Shown here one piece after another: positions 61,137 through 64,000 of a DNA stretch of 64,000 bases (position 1 is the first letter of the stretch; each line of letters starts with the position of its first letter). The position numbers were made by a program, and so were the translations under genes. Below the pieces are notes generated by a model. That model was not told the origin of the DNA and did not search any database. It worked only from the letters and a program-made list of their open reading frames with translations. This DNA is from CAVRJC01 sp963721435 (lineage in GTDB: Bacteria > Actinomycetota > Acidimicrobiia > IMCC26256 > DASPTH01): positions 62,001 through 126,000 of the forward strand of contig CAVRJC010000012.1 of the NCBI GenBank assembly GCA_963721435.1. The letters run 5' to 3'.

Positions 61137-62417
61137 TTACGCGGCGACGCGCTGGTTCTCGGGCGCGAACGCGGGGCACATCTGCGCGTCGAGGGGGATG
61201 TCGGCAAGCGAGATCGGCGTGGCCACTTCACGCACCGTCGGGCCGTAGAGGTCGGCGATGGGACGGAGCACGTCGAGGTCGAAGCCGTAGAGCTCTGCGG
61301 CATTGAGCGTGACCATACGCTCGATCTCGTCGGAGGGGACACCCTCGAACGTGAGCTGCAGGTGCTCCTTGGTGTAGGGGTACGACGCCTCGCGGTGCGG
61401 ATAGTCACTCCCCCACATCAGCTTGTCGAGGCCGATCTCGTAGCGCATCGGCGCCTCGTTCGGCCGGAGGAAGCTCGCGGCGATGTGGCACTGCCGGGCG
61501 AAGTACTCGCTCGGCTTGAGATCGAGCGGCTTCGTGCACTCGCCACCGAAGATGTGCTCGGGGCTGTCGACCTCGTACTTCATGCGACCGTAGAACTGGT
61601 CGAGCTCGGCCAGCGTCTCCGGCACCCACGCCGAACCGGCCTCCGCGATCACGAACTGCAGCTCGGGATGACGCTGGAACACACCTTCGAAGATGAGCGC
61701 CCACAGCGGGCGGTGCGCCCACCAGCGGACCTCGAGCATGAACATCGCGGTCGCGACCGGGTGGTAGGGGCCGAAGTCGGGGACGCCGCTGCCACTGTGG
61801 GTGTGCACGACGTGGCCGAGGTCTTCGCACGCCTGCCAGATCGGCTCGTACTCGCCGGGCGCGTACAACGGGACCATGCCCGAGCCGGGAGGGCACCCCG
61901 GGATGAGGATGCCGCCGGTGAGCCCCTGCTCCTTCGCCCACTCGAGCTCGGCGACCGTGCCGGGCACGTCGTTGAGGAACGTCTGCACGATGCCGGCGCG
62001 CTGACCCGGCGCGTCGTTGCAGAAGTCGACGAGCCAGCGGTTGTGCGCGCGCAACCCGGCCCACCGCTGCTCGCCGTCTTCGGCGGTGAGCTTGGGTGCC
62101 TGGAGCGAGCTCGACGCGAGCGGCGCGAACGGCGGCTGCGTGTTCGGGAAGATCACTTCCGCGACGACGCCGTCTTCGTGCATCTCCTCGAGGCGCCGGT
62201 CGGAGTCCCAGTTGCGGTTCATGTCGTCGGCGGCGTCGCTGCCGACGGCGATCTTGCCGCCGCCACCCATCGCCATGAAACGCGCCTCGACCGCGTCGGC
62301 CCACGCGTCGAAGTCGTCGTGCCACTTCGACTCGAGGTAGGGCTTGTAGCCCCGCACACTCCCGCCGGCGTGGGTGTCGGACGAGATGAGGATGTACCGG
62401 TCGTCGAGCTCAGGCAT
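61137..62417 (-). CDS. Amidohydrolase family 2 (PF04909) protein, copy 5
   Basis: 426-aa TIM-barrel hydrolase or decarboxylase, the longest of the five: ISSDTHAGG at the N-terminus, HTHSGSGVPDFGPYHP in the middle, GSDYPHREA near residue 350, and a ~60-residue C-terminal extension (LADLYGPTVREVATP). ATG 62417 follows GGGGGA; a few more in-frame codons upstream lack similarity. Coupled with the SDR downstream; a 72-bp gap separates it from the KAS gene upstream. Confidence 0.85.
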   Translation of the reverse strand: MPELDDRYILISSDTHAGGSVRGYKPYLESKWHDDFDAWADAVEARFMAMGGGGKIAVGSDAADDMNRNWDSDRRLEEMHEDGVVAEVIFPNTQPPFAPLASSSLQAPKLTAEDGEQRWAGLRAHNRWLVDFCNDAPGQRAGIVQTFLNDVPGTVAELEWAKEQGLTGGILIPGCPPGSGMVPLYAPGEYEPIWQACEDLGHVVHTHSGSGVPDFGPYHPVATAMFMLEVRWWAHRPLWALIFEGVFQRHPELQFVIAEAGSAWVPETLAELDQFYGRMKYEVDSPEHIFGGECTKPLDLKPSEYFARQCHIAASFLRPNEAPMRYEIGLDKLMWGSDYPHREASYPYTKEHLQLTFEGVPSDEIERMVTLNAAELYGFDLDVLRPIADLYGPTVREVATPISLADIPLDAQMCPAFAPENQRVAA

Positions 62418-62489
62418 TGCGTCCCCCAGGAAATTCGCAGCGGTCACCCGCGAACGTACTCTCCGACGGCCCCATTTGAGAAGAGGGCA

Positions 62490-63734
62490 TCAAATCCCAC
62501 GGCCGAGCACGAGGACCGCGTTGTGGCCGCCGAACGCGAACGAGTTCGACAGCACCACACCCTCGCCGAGCTCGCGGGGCTCCCGCACGACGTCGACGTC
62601 GATCTCGGGGTCGACGTTCACGCAGTTCGCGGTGGGCGGGATCGTGCCGGTCTGGAGCGTGAGCACGCTCGCGACCGCCTCCAGCGCTCCCGACGCGCCG
62701 ATCGCGTGACCGAGCACGCCCTTCACGGAGGTGACCGGTGGCGCGCTCGCCCCGAACACGGTGCGGATCGCGATCGCCTCGGCGACATCGTTGAACGCGG
62801 TCGACGTGCCGTGCGCGTTGACGTGGGCGACATCGCCCGGCTCGAGCCCCGCGTCGGCGAGCGCGAGGCGCATGCAGTCGGCGGCACCTCGGCCGTCGGG
62901 CCGCGGTGACGTGGGGTGATGCGCGTCGGCGTTGCGCCCGTAGCCGAGCAGCTCCGCGTCCACGGTGGCACCGCGTGCACGCGCGTCGTCGAGTCGTTCG
63001 AGCACGACGACCGCCGCGCCCTCGCCCATGACAAAGCCGTCGCGGTCGCGGTCGAAGGGTCGCGACGCGACGGAGGGATCCTCGGCGCGCTCGGACAACG
63101 CGTGCGCGGCGGCGAACGCGGTCATGACCCACGGCGTGAGCGGTGCCTCCGCGCCGCCCGCGATGACGACGTCGGCGCTGCCTTCTCGCAGCAGGCGCAT
63201 GCCCTCGCCGATCGCGTTGGCGCCGGCCGCGCACGCGGTCGAGATGCTCATACACGGACCCCGGAAGCCGTGACGCTGGCTCAAGGTCGCTGCGCCCGCG
63301 TTCGGCATGACCATCGGGATGAACAACGGGTTGATGCGGCCCTTGAGCGCCGGGTTCTTCACCCCGAGGAACTCACGCGCGCCTTCCTCTGCGGTCTCGA
63401 GCCCGCCGAAGCCGGTGCCGATCACGATGCCGACGCGCGCGGGATCGACATCACCCAGCGCGGCGTCGGCGAGCGCGGCGTCGCCCGCGCCGAGCGTGAA
63501 TTGCGTCACACGGTCGGCGCGCTTCGCCTCCTTGTTCGTGAGCACCGAGAGCGAATCGAAGTCGGTGACTTCACACCCGAAGCGGATCGGCGCATCGGAG
63601 ACGTCGAGGTGCTCCACCGGCTGGGCCACGCCCCGACCCGCCATCAGTGACGCCCAAAACGCGTCGCACGTGGACCCCGCGGCCGACACGACACCGATGC
63701 CCGTGATCGCGACGCGTGGACCGGCTCCGACCAT
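62490..63734 (-). CDS. fabF: 3-oxoacyl-ACP synthase II (KAS II)
   Basis: 414-aa condensing enzyme with the Cys-His-His triad: Cys168 in STACAAG, His308 in NAHGTSTAFND and His343 in GHAIGASG, plus the C-terminal NSFAFGGHN. It extends acyl-ACP with malonyl-ACP in fatty acid or polyketide-like lipid synthesis. ATG 63734. Divergent by 36 bp from an acyl carrier protein gene, which suggests a dedicated pair; the KAS could be the housekeeping FabF or one for a specialised lipid. Confidence 0.88.
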   Translation of the reverse strand: MVGAGPRVAITGIGVVSAAGSTCDAFWASLMAGRGVAQPVEHLDVSDAPIRFGCEVTDFDSLSVLTNKEAKRADRVTQFTLGAGDAALADAALGDVDPARVGIVIGTGFGGLETAEEGAREFLGVKNPALKGRINPLFIPMVMPNAGAATLSQRHGFRGPCMSISTACAAGANAIGEGMRLLREGSADVVIAGGAEAPLTPWVMTAFAAAHALSERAEDPSVASRPFDRDRDGFVMGEGAAVVVLERLDDARARGATVDAELLGYGRNADAHHPTSPRPDGRGAADCMRLALADAGLEPGDVAHVNAHGTSTAFNDVAEAIAIRTVFGASAPPVTSVKGVLGHAIGASGALEAVASVLTLQTGTIPPTANCVNVDPEIDVDVVREPRELGEGVVLSNSFAFGGHNAVLVLGRGI

Positions 63735-63770
63735 CCGGTGAAGATAGGCGTTCGTCTAAGTTCTCCGGCT

Positions 63771-64000
63771 ATGGCCTTCCCGACGCTCGACACCGTCGTC
63801 AAGCAGTTGCGCGAGATCGCCGAAGACGATTCGATCACCGCCGACTCGAAGATCACGGCCATCGACGTCGACTCGCTCGACGTGCTCGAGTGGATCTTCG
63901 AGATCGAGGAGGAAGCCGGGTTCGTGATCGACGAGAAGCTCTACTCCAAGGCTTCGCTCGCCACCGCGACCGTCGGCGACTTCTACGAGCGGGTCAAGAA
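63771..64000 (+). CDS. Acyl carrier protein, cut by the window edge
   Basis: 76 codons are visible from ATG 63771, open at the right edge. The helix-rich sequence has the phosphopantetheine site DVDSLDVLEW, with Ser35 as the attachment residue, and an acidic helix FEIEEEAGF. Family members have 75-95 aa, so it is nearly complete. It would carry acyl chains for the divergent KAS II. TAAGTT (63757-63762) lies 8 nt before the ATG and there is no ribosome site, so it may be leaderless. Confidence 0.82.
   Translation, partial: MAFPTLDTVVKQLREIAEDDSITADSKITAIDVDSLDVLEWIFEIEEEAGFVIDEKLYSKASLATATVGDFYERVK

Overview
The window is a 64 kb, very GC-rich, gene-dense chromosomal segment with no rRNA, tRNA, CRISPR array, insertion sequence or phage gene that I can recognise. 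The gene set (many amidohydrolase-2 proteins, SDR dehydrogenases, family III CoA-transferases, a thiolase-like/DUF35 pair, LLM flavoenzyme, P450, MMPL transporter, DUF222-HNH gene with a mycobacterial-type SOS box), the frequent GTG starts and the GGGGGA-type ribosome sites fit a high-GC actinobacterium. An uncultured Acidimicrobiia-like lineage is my best guess, by inference only.

Layout. 4-858: transglutaminase-like protein. 868-11712 (-): eleven tightly packed genes (UGSC-type protein and partner, cyclase, two SDRs, 2-hydroxyacid dehydrogenase, TetR, DUF35, thiolase-like protein, acyl-CoA ligase, amidohydrolase), divergent across a promoter/operator region from 11843-15337 (+): Zn-alcohol dehydrogenase, LLM oxidoreductase, P450. 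15306-22350 (-): GH1 glucosidase, amidohydrolase, fused double CoA-transferase, VOC protein, zinc-ribbon protein, amidase. 22403-24040 (+): amidohydrolase and cupin. 24094-27803 (-): a two-subunit ABC exporter. 27831-28754 (+): TauD dioxygenase. 28802-30070 (-): broken SOS-type DUF222-HNH gene. 30238-38311: amidohydrolase, Cys-less isochorismatase-like protein, D-aminoacylase, alpha/beta hydrolase, DUF2277, SDR, second D-aminoacylase, SMP-30. 38319-47714: crotonase, PPOX protein, molybdenum hydroxylase subunit, MerB-like protein, FAD dehydrogenase, SDR, aldo/keto reductase, AMP ligase. 47757-55966: orphan binding protein, PPOX, MMPL, PAS-GGDEF-EAL, GNAT, RNA methyltransferase, SpoIIAA-like fragment. 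56108-58855: cell-surface repeat protein. 58827-64000: SDR, second Cys-less isochorismatase-like protein, SDR, amidohydrolase, KAS II and the start of an acyl carrier protein.

Most operons look catabolic: acids activated by CoA ligases or CoA-transferases, then oxidised by SDRs and FAD enzymes, hydrated by crotonase and cleaved by thiolase/aldolase-type proteins, with repeated amidohydrolase and amidase steps. No substrate can be named from sequence alone.

Three features stand out. (1) Five genes are interrupted by seven frameshifts, every one a single-base insertion, and removing the extra bases restores full-length family members. (2) A pair of about 47-bp intergenic inverted repeats (TTTTGGCGTC...GACGCCAAAA) sits in the same orientation just upstream of the ribosome site of two unrelated genes. 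(3) Two isochorismatase-like paralogues have Gly where the nucleophilic Cys should be. Many first-in-operon genes also seem to be leaderless, with a TANNNT box 6-10 nt before the start codon.
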